The position numbers and the translations under genes were made by a program. Under the pieces are notes generated by a model. That model searched no databases and was not told where the DNA came from. It saw nothing but the letters and a program-made list of their open reading frames with translations. Below, piece after piece: positions 63,300 through 64,000 of a stretch of DNA of 64,000 bases. The stretch is taken from positions 28,644,001 to 28,708,000 of the forward strand of contig NC_065876.1 in NCBI RefSeq assembly GCF_933775445.1, in the 5' to 3' direction. The DNA comes from Argentina anserina (taxonomy: Eukaryota > Streptophyta > Magnoliopsida > Rosales > Rosaceae). Every line of letters starts with the position of its first letter. The stretch's first letter is position 1.

Positions 63300-63750
63300 G
63301 TGTTGTAGGAAATATGGAATTGTCTACTCATCTCATTGATGACTTTATATAGGGGTCATGAATATAATAGAAATAAATAGTACTTACAATGGTAATTAAG
63401 ACTACATAATGGTGATTGATATGTTACGTCCGTTGGCCATAAACGTCATTCACTCATTCTGTTATTTACTTTAACGAAGACACACTAATAGTGGTTTTCC
63501 TTCAACACACGTTAAAATGTAAAAAATAATGTTTTTGACATTTAGCTACTAGTTAGCTTGTGTTGATTATTCAATGTTGATAAGAATATGTAGATCACGT
63601 ACGATGATTGGTTTGTAATTATTACTGCATGGTACGTGATTACACCATATAAGTATATATATTGAGTATCTTCTTGATTATGTCCGGTCCTTTTTGTTTA
63701 TAAAATTTTCAGAAAAAAGGTGTACTTTCTGATGTTGATGTGGATATTAT
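63300..63750 (-). repeat. Possible 5' LTR of the second Copia
   Basis: TGTTGTAGGAAATATGGAATTGTCTACTCATCTCATTGATG... with TTTATATAGGGGTC resembles the end of many plant Copia LTRs read in reverse. The adjoining primer-binding site is not recognisable, so the call is weak. Confidence 0.3.
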
Positions 63751-63759
63751 TGTCGACGC

Positions 63760-63916
63760 TAGGGGTGTTAATTGAAAACCGAAAACCGAAAAAAAACCGA
63801 ACCATAACCGAATCATAACCGAAAAAAAACCGAATAAAAAAACCGCACCAAACCGAAAGATTTGGTGTGGTTTTGGTTTGGGATGTTTGGAAACCGAAAC
63901 CGAACCGAAAAATCGA

Positions 63917-63947
<31 letters not shown>

Positions 63948-64000
63948 AGAAATTATATTATTTGTAGATATATTTAATATACATAATTAAATATGTTATC
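63760..64000. mobile_element. hAT-like MITE, cut by window end
   Basis: Starts TAGGGGTGTTAATTG, followed by many AAACCGAA/ACCGAAAA subterminal repeats and (AT)n at 63918-63942. The end motif is like those of the elements at 34090 and 26363. The right end is outside the window. Confidence 0.6.

Noticed and set aside
1..64000. tRNA or rRNA genes
   Set aside because: I looked for T-loop-like GGTTCGAATCC motifs and rRNA landmarks and saw none with a matching stem; the tRNA-like pieces found are retrotransposon primer-binding sites.

Overview
This is nuclear DNA of a flowering plant, a dicot judging by its gene types, AT-rich introns and repeats. Nine protein-coding loci, most with several introns and canonical GT/AG borders, occupy about 1.9-33.9 kb plus one isolated locus at 45-47.5 kb. 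The rest is AT-rich intergenic DNA, MITEs and decayed LTR retrotransposons. No rRNA, tRNA, CRISPR or prokaryotic features were seen.

Layout: 1-1.05 kb, a Mutator-like element with long inverted repeats carrying a piece of a DUF829 gene. 2.0-4.5 kb (+), a TPR protein with a degenerate J-like domain. 9.2-14.2 kb (-), a BRCT/PHD protein like Arabidopsis At4g02110, head-to-head with a TMEM205-like membrane protein (14.5-15.4 kb, +). 16.4-17.0 kb, a Copia relic. 18.2-21.4 kb (-), a plastid lipase of the PLIP2/PLIP3 group. 25.0-26.1 kb (+), a TAF13 (TFIID subunit) copy with a disabled third coding exon. 27.9-30.4 kb (-), ER co-chaperone ERdj3B with a perfect ER stress element upstream. 31.1-31.4 kb (+), mitochondrial ribosomal protein L6. 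32.6-33.9 kb (-), the ARL2/TITAN5 GTPase. 34-44 kb, hAT MITEs, an LTR-like block and unclassified DNA. 45.0-47.5 kb (+), a subgroup-7 R2R3-MYB (flavonol regulator, MYB11/12/111 type). 50-64 kb, a retrotransposon nest: a minus-strand Copia whose gag region is replaced by an SR-protein RNA-binding domain, a chromovirus (Ty3/Gypsy) fragment with a 2.67-kb LTR, a second decayed Copia and a MITE cut by the window edge.

The genes do not form a pathway. From memory, their order recalls several duplicated Arabidopsis segments (At3g62570-62610, At2g47440-47460, At1g02660-02680, At2g18390-18400), so the window may keep an ancestral order that Arabidopsis divided among paralogous blocks. I found no clear evidence of a new biological system. 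The most unusual structure is the Copia/SR-protein chimera. Exon models were built by hand from splice signals and reading frame; all homologies are from recognition, without a database search.
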